Assembly (NCBI GenBank): GCA_020636375.1
Contig: JACJXZ010000001.1
Location: 744,001 to 808,000 of the forward strand
Reading direction: 5' to 3'
Length of the DNA stretch: 64,000 nucleotides
Source: Lewinellaceae bacterium
GTDB lineage: Bacteria > Bacteroidota > Bacteroidia > Chitinophagales > Saprospiraceae
This document shows positions 1 through 7,666 of the stretch, one piece after another; within the stretch, counting starts at the first letter, position 1; each line of letters starts with the position of its first letter. Both the position numbers and the translations under genes were made by a program. Under the pieces are notes generated by a model that did not search any database, was not told where the DNA came from, and saw only the letters and a list, made by a program, of their open reading frames with translations.

Positions 1-525
1 AACCCATATAACTATAATTAGTAGCCATATTGTTGAGAACAACGGAGTAGCCAGTATGATTTTTCCCCAGATATTTGTCATACAGTTCTTTTGTCTTCTT
101 GAGATAATACAATGCTTTAGGATAATCCCCTATTTCCTGATAAAGTACGCCAACAGCATTGATACTCATAATATAATTGGGGTGAGCTTCACCTAGTAAA
201 TCTTTGGAGCCCTCAAAAGCTTTGAGAGATAAATCCAAGCTTTTGAGAAATTGCCCACGCTTTCGACAAAGTAGTGAATAATGGCTCAAGATAACGTAGT
301 ATTCTACTGGTTTTGGATCAATATTCTTTTCAAACCACTCTTTTGCTTTTTCGACTGTAGTTTCTGCTTCTCTATAGTAGCCTGATCTTATAAATATTAG
401 ACTTGGACCCCCAAGCAAGGCTCCATAATAATTATAATATGGGTGTGTGGGATAAAAAACTGAATCTGCTAAAGAAGTGATATCTTTTGCCAAGGGAAGA
501 GCTCTTTCATAATAACCCAACTTCT
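1..525 (-). pseudogene. TPR protein, 3' part of an IS-split gene (runs off window)
   Basis: The minus strand is one open frame from the IS edge to the window end. It encodes TPR-like helices with phrases such as YYERALPLAKDI, GDYPKALYYLKKTKELY and KNHTGYSVVLNNMA. Removing the IS at 526-2219 and one copy of its 8-bp duplication joins this frame exactly to the TPR fragment at 2220-2852 (VVYEKLG then YYERAL). The intact paralogue at 60548-63277 continues from the same kind of repeats into a CHAT protease domain, so a CHAT domain probably lies beyond the left edge; that is inference. The fragment has no start of its own and is presumably not translated. Confidence 0.85.
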
Positions 526-535
526 GGCTACCCGT

Positions 536-1651
536 CTAAGGTTGGACAGCCTTTAAAGCCGGGGGTTGCCGCCGACTTCTCCTGGGCTCTGCGAACCCTG
601 TCACATTTTGGCAAAGGAACTCAAACAAATCCGGGAACTGCCTTGAAAACAACCTTTGAGCTGGCGTAGTGCCATCATCCCTGCGAATGTCGAAGTTGTG
701 AACGACTGTCAACGCGGCCAAGCGTTGTTTAGGAATACCTTTATGGGCATGGTGGACAAATGCCAGGTAGCCATTGCGCCCTTCAACCTGAGAAGAGGAC
801 CGTTGAAAAGTGGCTGCCATGCTAAAAGCCTTTTCCAAATAATACTGCCGGGTATCTTCATCCAATTGTGCCGTCAGGCTGTGTCGCTCATATCGCATTT
901 GGGCATCCTCGGCTCGCTTTTTATAATAATCGCGCAATTCTTTGTCGCGAGCTTTGGCCTGCGCCTTATTGAGTTGAAGCTGCCAATAAGCATAAGGCAA
1001 GGCGCATTTTTCAACCCATTGCCGGTGCAGGCTGGGCACAGCCTTAGTTTGGGCCCATTCGCGGAGTTCTTCTTGTATGCGTTGCTGCCAGGCTTGTATG
1101 CCCGCAGCAATATCCGGTATTTGATTTAATATTTTGGCGGCTTTGTCCAACGCAATTTCTATCCCCAAGCCTGTTGCTATGCTGGCTATTTTCGTAAAAC
1201 ACTGCAACAAGCCCTTTTCCGCTTGCCCTTTTGGGCGCCATTCATCCATGTTGTCAAAGGGGTGTACCGTTTTGTTTATCTCTTCTATATGTTGGCGGTA
1301 ACTTTTCTGGCTTTCTGCCGCTTTTGCCAGCTGTGCTTCCGCTTCAGCCTTCTGCCCGGCATCCGTGCATTCGTCGCGCTTCTTTTGCAGCCGCCCCTTT
1401 TTCAGCCCGATGCGGCAACCCGCCGCTTTGTTTATATCCTGGGCAAAGTGAAACAAGTCCGGCATCGATACCGCGTTCAGGTATTGCTCCTTGCCTAGTT
1501 TTACCAACGAACGCGCCCTGTCGCTGGTTAGGCCTACAACTTGCACGCCCCAATCCAGCACCCTGCTTTCTAGGTGCTCCCACCAACTGGCGGTGTCTCG
1601 TTTTTGGCTTGCTTCTTCAAAAAAATGTACCCGCTTGTCAATTCCTGGCAC
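536..1651 (-). CDS. IS transposase, downstream frame (orfB, DDE domain)
   Basis: This 371-residue frame carries the second Asp (GLTSDRARSLVKL) and final Glu (SSQVEGRNGYLAFVHH) of a presumed DDE triad, separated by about 240 residues rich in charged helix, as in transposases with an alpha-helical insertion. It begins inside the upstream frame at a GTG (MPGIDKRVHFFEE), but is more likely made as a fusion by -1 frameshifting at the run of seven T at 1619-1625. The first acidic motif (LGLDETWLDE) lies in the upstream frame, so only the fusion would have a complete active site. The reading is identical to the copy at 10344-11459. Confidence 0.85.
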   Translation of the reverse strand: MPGIDKRVHFFEEASQKRDTASWWEHLESRVLDWGVQVVGLTSDRARSLVKLGKEQYLNAVSMPDLFHFAQDINKAAGCRIGLKKGRLQKKRDECTDAGQKAEAEAQLAKAAESQKSYRQHIEEINKTVHPFDNMDEWRPKGQAEKGLLQCFTKIASIATGLGIEIALDKAAKILNQIPDIAAGIQAWQQRIQEELREWAQTKAVPSLHRQWVEKCALPYAYWQLQLNKAQAKARDKELRDYYKKRAEDAQMRYERHSLTAQLDEDTRQYYLEKAFSMAATFQRSSSQVEGRNGYLAFVHHAHKGIPKQRLAALTVVHNFDIRRDDGTTPAQRLFSRQFPDLFEFLCQNVTGFAEPRRSRRQPPALKAVQP

Positions 1652-2148
1652 ACCAACAGCATCTCGTCCAGCCAGGTTTCATCCAAGCCCAGCACCACTT
1701 TCAATTCTTTCAGCTCCTGGCGCGCTTCGCACTGCAAGCCGGCTTCCTGCAATTGCTTATACCATAATATATTCGCCTCTATCTCTTTGGTTAGCCGCTG
1801 TATGCTGCTTTCCGATACCGCCCCTATCCCTTCCAGTTGCAGGTGCCCGAAATGCTCTGATATCCGCGCCGAGCCCACCCCGCCCTTTATCCCAAAGGTG
1901 TAGATGGTGCTTATTATCATACGCTTTAAATACCATTGCCCCCAGGCAGTCTCCCATTGGTCCGTGCCCGATGCCTCAATGCGTTTCTTTCGCCGCTGCT
2001 CATGATAATGCACCGTGCTCTTGGGGGCTCCTATGGCCTCGCTCGTTTGGCGAAGGCTCTCCTCTCGGTTATCTCGCCGGCGGGCTTGTATTTTCTGCCA
2101 TAACTCTTTCAGCATAAGGCTTTTTGGCCAAGTTATAGCTTTTGTCAC
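1570..2148 (-). CDS. IS transposase, upstream frame (orfA, HTH plus start of catalytic domain)
   Basis: This 192-residue frame starts with a basic helical region (LWQKIQARRRDNREES) followed by a helix-turn-helix-like stretch (SEAIGAPKSTVHYHEQRRKKR) that probably binds the inverted repeats. It ends with the first catalytic Asp motif LGLDETWLDE and SGYIFLKKQ. Its last 82 nt overlap orfB, and both frames encode recognisable protein across the T run, which is the pattern of programmed frameshift transposases. It is identical to 9847-10425. Confidence 0.85.
   Translation of the reverse strand: MTKAITWPKSLMLKELWQKIQARRRDNREESLRQTSEAIGAPKSTVHYHEQRRKKRIEASGTDQWETAWGQWYLKRMIISTIYTFGIKGGVGSARISEHFGHLQLEGIGAVSESSIQRLTKEIEANILWYKQLQEAGLQCEARQELKELKVVLGLDETWLDEMLLVCQELTSGYIFLKKQAKNETPPVGGST
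1618..1624 (-). promoter_or_regulatory. Probable -1 ribosomal frameshift site (T TTT TTG)
   Basis: In the upstream frame the codons read ATT TTT TTG. Slipping back one base gives TTT TTT GAA, the orfB frame, within the heptamer T TTT TTG. Position and direction fit fusion of orfA to orfB. No stimulatory structure was tested. Confidence 0.6.
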
Positions 2149-2219
2149 ACTTTTGGCTCCATCTCTGCTCTTGGTTCCCGGTTTTAACCCTTAAATTGTC
2201 CAACCTTAGACGGGTAGCC

Positions 2220-2852
2220 CAACTTCTCATATACTACTATTAAATTAGCGCTGTACATAAGATAATAAATATGATTTTTACCTTTTAACTCTCTAATCAG
2301 TTCAACAGCAGCTTGCCCGTAAAATAAAGCCGAGTCTAGCTTTCCAAGGAAAATATAGGACATACATAACCCATTCTGCCGGTTGGCATATTCAAAGGAT
2401 TTTTTGCCAAAGCTTCTTTCAGCCATTTTGAGTACTCTCAATTGCAAGTTAGCCGCTTTTCGGAATTCGCCTCTTGAATTGTAACAAAGGACTAAATTGT
2501 TCAGTAAAGCGCCATATCCCTTACTGGTATCCTGCCCGATCTGATCAATAATTCTTTTGGCTTCTAAAAGATAAACATAGGTACTATCCTGGCTGCTCGA
2601 AAAAGAATACACTGCTGCACGGTTCATAAGTGCTTGAGCAAATTCTTCAGAATTCGCCCCAAACTCGGTTTTGCATACTTTTAATGCCTCATCAGCCAAC
2701 TCTACGAGCCCTGTCATATCATTAGCCTCAATCAAATCGTCGACTTTTTTATTGAGTTCAGTGCATTGCGCTTGTAATTTGGCAGAGATACAGATGAAAA
2801 GCCATGATCCAAGGCACAATGAAAAGCACAAATTGAGGGCTTGGTTCTTCAT
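2220..2852 (-). pseudogene. TPR protein (probably TPR-CHAT), 5' part, disrupted by IS
   Basis: The start at 2852 gives a signal peptide (MKNQALNLCFSLCLGSW to about LQAQC), then TPR-like helices (ALMNRAAVYSF, ALLNNLVLCYNSRGEFRKAA, GKNHIYYLMYSANLIVVYEKLG). After residue KLG the frame runs into the IS end and stops at 2184. The paralogue at 60548-63277 has the same order (signal peptide, TPRs, KNHIYY) and then a CHAT protease. The gene follows a papain-like peptidase gene as in the second locus, so it was the last member of a sigma/anti-sigma/papain/TPR-CHAT operon. The ATGs at 2858 and 2882 are alternative starts. Confidence 0.85.
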
Positions 2853-2887
2853 AACCATGAAGTTTTGTGGGATAATTTCCAAAGCTG

Positions 2888-3766
2888 CTAATCATTACAA
2901 GGTGGTGTAAACTCACCCAACGACATGTAAAACCCGGTTAATACATACCGCCCGAAATCTTCTTCTTCCATGTAGAAGTATCCTTTATTCCCCCAGTTCT
3001 CGCCGTAACTGTTAATCAACTCGAACTCGCCGGTAGCCTCATTATAGCCAGCGACTACGACAGCATGCAACTTGCCTGTACGGGGAGGTGCCTGAGGTCT
3101 CCATAAATGCCCCCTGAAATTTCGAAAATCAGGGGTAGTCCAAATCCCCACCACCACTGGTATGCAATCCATTAACATACTCTGAGTTTGAGAGACTTTC
3201 AATTTTGGCGAAGAGTTTGTATTGAAAAGGCGCTTGTAAGAAGCAATTTTGTATTTTGAAGCTTCATCAAGTTCTGTTGGCCCCGGTTGGCGGTTCAAAG
3301 CCTTGCGAAATTCAAAGCTTTTTTCAAGGCAAATCCCTTTATCTCTAATGAAGTTGAACCCATCTTCAAAGAAGGCTCCGGTTACGCCATCGATGGTTTT
3401 AACGATATGCTTATGCAAAAAACAAAGGGAGTGCTGAACCTGCCTGACCTTTTCCACGCCGATTAAACCGCAATCGCGCGCTCGCATGATGGTATAGGCG
3501 TTCGTAATGGCAGTTGACACACAAATGGCAAAGGGCGCTTGGTCAATAACTTTTGGGCTCCAAAGTTTCAATGGGCAGTATTCTCCAGGAGCTTTCAGCA
3601 AAAAGGTATCCTCCAACGGGATGTTGTGATAAGCTACAGAATCAAACATTACCTCCCCGAGAATTACCCCATTTTGAGGAGGAGCGGATACAGGAGAAAA
3701 CATTCTCGTAATGAGAAAGACGGTGACTAAAATGAGTGCTTTTTGCATGGTTTGGCTTTTTAACAC
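2888..3766 (-). CDS. Secreted papain-like (C1) cysteine peptidase, catalytic residues present
   Basis: This 292-residue protein has an N-terminal signal peptide (hydrophobic from residue 9 to about 27; the start could also be 3748). The papain fold is seen as DQAPFAICVSTA (Gln76, Cys82 as nucleophile), KLHAVVVAGY (His234) and LINSYGENWGNKGYFYM (Asn252, followed by the usual Tyr/Trp-Gly region). The usual GSCWAF around Cys is changed to AICVST. It sits between the anti-sigma-like gene and the TPR gene, 5 nt from the latter's longest start. It is presumably a periplasmic or surface peptidase working with the CHAT partner; the substrate is unknown. Paralogues are at 5302-6150, 59721-60551 and 63429-64000. 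Confidence 0.85.
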   Translation of the reverse strand: MLKSQTMQKALILVTVFLITRMFSPVSAPPQNGVILGEVMFDSVAYHNIPLEDTFLLKAPGEYCPLKLWSPKVIDQAPFAICVSTAITNAYTIMRARDCGLIGVEKVRQVQHSLCFLHKHIVKTIDGVTGAFFEDGFNFIRDKGICLEKSFEFRKALNRQPGPTELDEASKYKIASYKRLFNTNSSPKLKVSQTQSMLMDCIPVVVGIWTTPDFRNFRGHLWRPQAPPRTGKLHAVVVAGYNEATGEFELINSYGENWGNKGYFYMEEEDFGRYVLTGFYMSLGEFTPPCND

Positions 3767-3838
3767 TCCATGCCGTATATATGGACAAAGAGTAAATATC
3801 TCGCGCTCGTTCTAAGGTGGCTTCTCAATAAAGCTCGC

Positions 3839-3945
3839 TTTGCTACCTGTCCCGTAGGGACAAAAGCCCATTGCCAGGGCCGCAAGGCCCTGGAATATGG
3901 TTTGGCGTCGTATTAAGTCCTGTAAGGACGACAGGTTTCCATCAC
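3839..3945. repeat. Cluster of short intergenic hairpins
   Basis: Three small palindromes lie between the papain-like and anti-sigma genes: TGTCCCGTAGGGACA, CAGGGCCGCAAGGCCCTG and GTCCTGTAAGGAC. Such hairpins are common in intergenic DNA of Bacteroidota. They could end or process the transcript; there is no T tract. Confidence 0.5.
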
Positions 3946-3962
3946 TTTTTCTTCATGCGCTA

Positions 3963-4631
3963 TCAATTTCCTTTCTTCAAAACATGCAGCTTTTTTCCAA
4001 TTCCCAGATACAACACCCTTTCTCCATTCAGAATCAGTTCTAACAAACGAATGTCATCCTTGTCCGGCATCTGGCTTTCCGGAAAATAAAGGGCAACCGT
4101 ATTATCGGCGTAAACGATGTCCTCTGATGGGCTTGTTACGAGCGCTACAACCAATGAATCCACCGAGGAAAAACCCGATAGTTTATTTTCCTGAATTTCG
4201 ATTCGGTCTACGGCAACTTTGAATCCGAAATCGTTACTTTGACCTATTAGCATCTCTTCATCTTCATTGAATTCTATTACATCCGCCTGAGGGATTTCTT
4301 TTTGGGGCGCCTCCGGGTTCCACCAATCGTATAATGTTTTTAACCCTAGGCCCAATCCTATTCCCAGTAAAAAAATGAGAAGGAGAAGGCCTCTATTAGC
4401 CCATTCCCTGGCTCTGACTTGTCGCCGGGCAACATTAATACCTTCCCTTGCTTCCATGCGTAGCCGCTCCATCCGATACCCCTCCCGAATCGCCCGGCGC
4501 AACTCGTATTCCTCTCGCAGGCCTGCGTCAGCAGCCAGCTGTTCCTCGAATGCCTTGCGTTCCTCCGGTGCCATGTCATCCCAGACATAGGCATCAATCC
4601 ATTCTTCTTTATTTTGATTTTCCTGAGACAT
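3963..4631 (-). CDS. Single-span membrane protein, probable anti-sigma factor
   Basis: This 222-residue protein has a cytosolic, charged N-terminus of about 95 residues with the phrase MAPEERKAFEEQLAADAGLREEY, typical of the first helices of ECF anti-sigma factors (and lacking a zinc motif). One membrane span follows (LLLLIFLLGIGLGLGL), then about 110 extracytoplasmic residues. It starts 1 nt after the sigma gene ends, so the two are co-translated. I infer that it tethers and inhibits the sigma factor and that cleavage or binding outside releases it. It has the same place and layout as 58799-59647. Confidence 0.7.
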   Translation of the reverse strand: MSQENQNKEEWIDAYVWDDMAPEERKAFEEQLAADAGLREEYELRRAIREGYRMERLRMEAREGINVARRQVRAREWANRGLLLLIFLLGIGLGLGLKTLYDWWNPEAPQKEIPQADVIEFNEDEEMLIGQSNDFGFKVAVDRIEIQENKLSGFSSVDSLVVALVTSPSEDIVYADNTVALYFPESQMPDKDDIRLLELILNGERVLYLGIGKKLHVLKKGN

Positions 4632-4632
4632 T

Positions 4633-5193
4633 TCAAATTTCTTTTGACAGTTGCTCCTTGACGCAATTCACGAAATCAGCCCAGCAGCGGTATTTGGTCT
4701 GCTTGGCTGAACGGTCATCAGAGTAACCATATTTTTTTGCGATCTCCTCCATGGATAAGCCCCGGTCTGCATCATCCAGGATATCCCGGCACCTTTGGCT
4801 CAGCCTGCCCCGGCAGGCCTTGATGATCTCCGGGGGGATAATCCCTTCGTCCATCGGGTTAACCGGAGGTTCGGGGGGAGGCTCAACCGGAATTCCTTTA
4901 CTGCCCATTTCCTTGCGCCATTTGTTCCTGCTGATGGAAAAAATATAACCACACAGGCTTGTCGTAAGAGGTTTTTTCAAAATGCATAAGTTTACATAAG
5001 CATCGGTGAGTGCTTCCTCATAAATTTCCTTTGCCTGTCGTTTATCCATTTGATGCTTCAGCAGCCAGGAAACAACTTTAGGCCGGCAGTTTTTGTCCAG
5101 GCATTCAATTGCCCGCAGGTATTCTTTGCCTTCTCCCTTGCAAAAGCCCACCAGTACGTTTTCATCATTACGGCCATCCTGATCTTTGGACAT
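4633..5193 (-). CDS. ECF-type RNA polymerase sigma factor
   Basis: The protein is 186 residues, usual for ECF sigma. Region 2 is seen around EIYEEALTDAYVNLC and SLCGYIFSISRNKWRKEM (the -10 recognition helix). A proline-rich linker follows (VEPPPEPPVNP), then region 4 (LSQRCRDILDDADRGLSMEEIAKKYGYSD), a helix-turn-helix with the usual EIAxxxGYS. It heads an operon with the anti-sigma-like gene (1-nt gap). Region 4 ends in a Cys-containing tail like the paralogue at 58204-58839. Target promoters are unknown but may include the adjacent peptidase genes. Confidence 0.82.
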   Translation of the reverse strand: MSKDQDGRNDENVLVGFCKGEGKEYLRAIECLDKNCRPKVVSWLLKHQMDKRQAKEIYEEALTDAYVNLCILKKPLTTSLCGYIFSISRNKWRKEMGSKGIPVEPPPEPPVNPMDEGIIPPEIIKACRGRLSQRCRDILDDADRGLSMEEIAKKYGYSDDRSAKQTKYRCWADFVNCVKEQLSKEI

Positions 5194-5301
5194 AAATTAA
5201 GGGTTTTCGGTAATGGCAAAATCTTGCCTTATAAACTGTTCAGATTCCCTGTTGCCTGCAATAAAGTTAGCAAAAGAAATTCATAATGATATTCCTCTTA
5301 T

Positions 5302-6150
5302 TCAAAAGAAAAACGTTCCTGAATCCAGTACCAAAGCGTATTTCACTGCCGCTCCAAAATCTTCATATCCGATTTTGGCAAAACCGCCTTCTCCCCAGGA
5401 GGCGCCAAATGACCCCATCAGAGTAAAGCACCTGGAATCGTCATCATATCCAACGACTACCAAGGCTTCCAAAAGGTTTTTCTCCATTGTATCCAAAGGC
5501 ACCAGCCGCCAATTTCCAGACAGAGCTGACCAGGAGTGGAAGCCGAGGTTGAAATTCAGGATGGCTACCACCGGGCGGGGATTATCAGGGCCTCCAAGAC
5601 AGTGCCGTACCGCATCGGCCTTTTCTTGCCCGCTTGTGTTGTTTGCCCCGAACAACCGATAAACTCCTGCTATCCTGTGAAGGCTCCCGGCCGAAATGGC
5701 CTGTTTTTCCTCAATAGGCTTACAGGCGTATCGGGAATTAGGATAGGCATCTGTAGTACACACTCCGTTTTCCTGCATAAATTGGATTGCCTTGGAAATG
5801 GAAATGCCTGTATCGCAATCCTTGCCTCCTTTAAGCGAATCAAACAGGTAAGAAGCAGAAAACACTACACCATCGGGGCCGCCCTGACCCAATTGCATGG
5901 TTCGTTGAATGCTCAGCGCCTGGCATAAAGCAAAGGTTGCTGAAGCCGGCAGTATGCCTTGATCGGCTGGAATGGGGCAAAAGGGCAGAAGGTTGGACTG
6001 CTTTGGAATGTCGCTCCCCGAATTCATCAGTTGTCGGTTAGAATACTCCGGATGGGGTTTGCCCGGCAGGAAAGGTTCCTGGGGACAGGCCTCGTGAAAA
6101 GTTGCCAACAATGCCATCCAAGACAAAATCCATAGCCTAACAAGTATCAT
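5302..6150 (-). CDS. Secreted papain-fold protein with all catalytic residues lost
   Basis: The start at 6150 gives a signal peptide (MILVRLWILSWMALLATF); an in-frame extension to 6294 has no signal. The papain fold is clear: PADQGILPASATFAL, then LLEALVVVGYDDDSRCFTLMGSFGASWGEGGF near the C-terminus. By alignment with the paralogues, the nucleophile Cys is Ser70, the His is Glu228 and the Asn is Gly246; only Gln64 remains. It is therefore probably a binding or regulatory pseudo-peptidase, perhaps a decoy or substrate receptor for the active paralogue. It lies upstream of the sigma gene on the same strand with a 108-nt gap. Confidence 0.8.
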   Translation of the reverse strand: MILVRLWILSWMALLATFHEACPQEPFLPGKPHPEYSNRQLMNSGSDIPKQSNLLPFCPIPADQGILPASATFALCQALSIQRTMQLGQGGPDGVVFSASYLFDSLKGGKDCDTGISISKAIQFMQENGVCTTDAYPNSRYACKPIEEKQAISAGSLHRIAGVYRLFGANNTSGQEKADAVRHCLGGPDNPRPVVAILNFNLGFHSWSALSGNWRLVPLDTMEKNLLEALVVVGYDDDSRCFTLMGSFGASWGEGGFAKIGYEDFGAAVKYALVLDSGTFFF

Positions 6151-6486
6151 ATCCTGTTTTTTTGGTTCAGTTTTTGCAATTGCTTTTGGTTGGTAATACT
6201 CGCCGGCTATATGAGGCCAACAAGCATCGGCTGTTTTTTTGAAAATTTTTTTCTTTCCCCGGACTATATGGAAGTGTTCAAAAAAGTGTGTCAAGGAGAT
6301 TTTCCAGCATGCGGAGCATGCTGAAAATCAAACCTCTGCGCCTTTGCGCCTCTGCGTGAAACACTTTCGCGTGAACAGTCCCGACTATATCCGTTTTTCA
6401 CAACCTCAAAAAAAGCCCATTCTAATGTTGACCCTCCGCCATAAACCGGTATTGAAAAGTAAAATTCATTCAAAACCTTATCTGCC
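6151..6486. other. Divergent intergenic region with one hairpin
   Basis: The region separates two divergently read genes, so it should hold both promoters; I could not fix them. At 6300-6326 there is a palindrome (TTCCAGCATGC ... GCATGCTGAAAA). It is followed by a CCTCTGCGCC-type phrase at about 6333-6358 that is common in intergenic DNA of this phylum. Confidence 0.5.
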
Positions 6487-7599
6487 ATGAAATACACCCT
6501 TTTCTTATTCATCCTCCTGGCCTTCACGGCCTGTAAAGAAGAACCTGTGTGCGAACTTACTGACAGGTCGGGCATTGCTTACCTGAATGAAAAGGCAGGG
6601 GAACCCTTCACCGGCAAAGTCGAATGCTACCACGAGAATGGAGACCTTAAATCAGAAGGCTTTTATCGGGAAGGCCAGCGCCACGGTCGATTCTCCTACT
6701 GGCGCCCCGACGGGATTCAGGAAGTAGCAGAACATTACGTTGCCGGGCAACTGCACGGGGAGCGGCTTGCCTGGTTTCCCAATGGGAAGCCCGCTTTAAA
6801 GGAATTCTATAAGAACGGCATCCCGGACCGTGAAAAACACACCTGGTACGAGTCTGGCCAGAAGGCTGCGGAGGAGTACCTGAAGGATGGCATATCAGAT
6901 GGCAAATCGCTGGCGTGGTATGAAAACGGCAACCCAAAGCATGAAAAGCATTTTGCCGACAGCAAGCTGGACGGCGCCTGCCTTACCTGGTATGAAGATG
7001 GAACTAACGCTACCCGGGAATTCTATGTCAAGGGTGTTTGCGACGGAGAGCAACTGGCCTGGCATCCCAATGGAAAGCAACAGCGGCAGGCCTTCTTCCA
7101 AAACGGCAAACGATCCAGTACCTGGACGGAATGGGACGATTCGGGCAATGTAGTTTCTCAAACTACCTATTATTACGGGCGGACCCAAAAAGAAACTGAG
7201 CAGGCTTTCATAAAGACGATACGCGAGAAACAAAGCCGCTACGTCGGGCAAAGCTGCGGCACCTGGGCGTATGAATGTTTCACGGACCAGGACTATAAGC
7301 GGTTCAACGCGCAAAACATGCCGGCAGTTGTCCGATCCGAACTGCTGGCTGAGCCCGCTTTCGCAAGCCTGGCCCTTTCTATAAAACGGCTGCCTGCCGG
7401 GGTGTGGCCACAGCTCCGGCAACGAGGACTGTCTACTTTCAAGCCCACCTGGGCGCAACTCGGCAGGATCAGTTGCGAAGGGCAAACGGAAGCCGGCCAG
7501 GTTGCCGAGAAAAGAGTAGCTCAGGCAGTGGTCCGCGCAGCTGAAGAGATGTCACAAAAACCAGAGAAAGCCCTACTCGAAACACAACCGAAGACTTGA
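6487..7599 (+). CDS. Lipoprotein with MORN-type repeats and a C-terminal domain shared with the next gene
   Basis: The 370-residue protein opens with a lipoprotein signal (lipobox LLAFTAC). About eight 22-residue repeats follow, of the form HGxxxWYxNGxxxxExxYxxG, from about residue 25 to 235, matching the MORN/YwqK-type repeat that forms beta-hairpins. Residues 240-355 form a separate domain (QSCGTWAYECFTDQDYKRFNA ... STFKPTWAQLGRISCEGQTE) that recurs at the N-terminus of the next protein. Function is unknown; the order suggests a membrane-anchored surface or periplasmic binding protein. The next gene follows after 67 nt on the same strand, likely one operon. Confidence 0.8.
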   Translation: MKYTLFLFILLAFTACKEEPVCELTDRSGIAYLNEKAGEPFTGKVECYHENGDLKSEGFYREGQRHGRFSYWRPDGIQEVAEHYVAGQLHGERLAWFPNGKPALKEFYKNGIPDREKHTWYESGQKAAEEYLKDGISDGKSLAWYENGNPKHEKHFADSKLDGACLTWYEDGTNATREFYVKGVCDGEQLAWHPNGKQQRQAFFQNGKRSSTWTEWDDSGNVVSQTTYYYGRTQKETEQAFIKTIREKQSRYVGQSCGTWAYECFTDQDYKRFNAQNMPAVVRSELLAEPAFASLALSIKRLPAGVWPQLRQRGLSTFKPTWAQLGRISCEGQTEAGQVAEKRVAQAVVRAAEEMSQKPEKALLETQPKT

Positions 7600-7666
7600 T
7601 TTTCCTGAGCATTCCGCCAGGTTGAATGGATAATACTATTCTTTCTTGAATTAAAATCTTTCCACC

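Larger units (their letters stand above)
526..2219 (-). mobile_element. Insertion sequence, copy 1 (1694 bp, 8-bp target duplication)
   Basis: The element is bounded by 23-bp perfect inverted repeats that begin GGCTACCCGTCTAAGG. It is flanked by the direct repeat CAACTTCT at 518-525 and 2220-2227. Transposase frames read on the minus strand. A copy of the same length and identical predicted proteins lies inverted at 9776-11469, so transposition is recent. The transposase has a DDE look (GLDETWLD, GLTSDRARS, SSQVEGRNG) with a long helical insert before the final Glu. I cannot place the IS family with confidence; the C-terminal part resembles the DUF6399-type proteins, from memory only. Confidence 0.95.

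Noticed and set aside
487..669. Small frame across the IS left edge
   Set aside because: It joins target DNA to the IS terminal repeat and only arises from the insertion.
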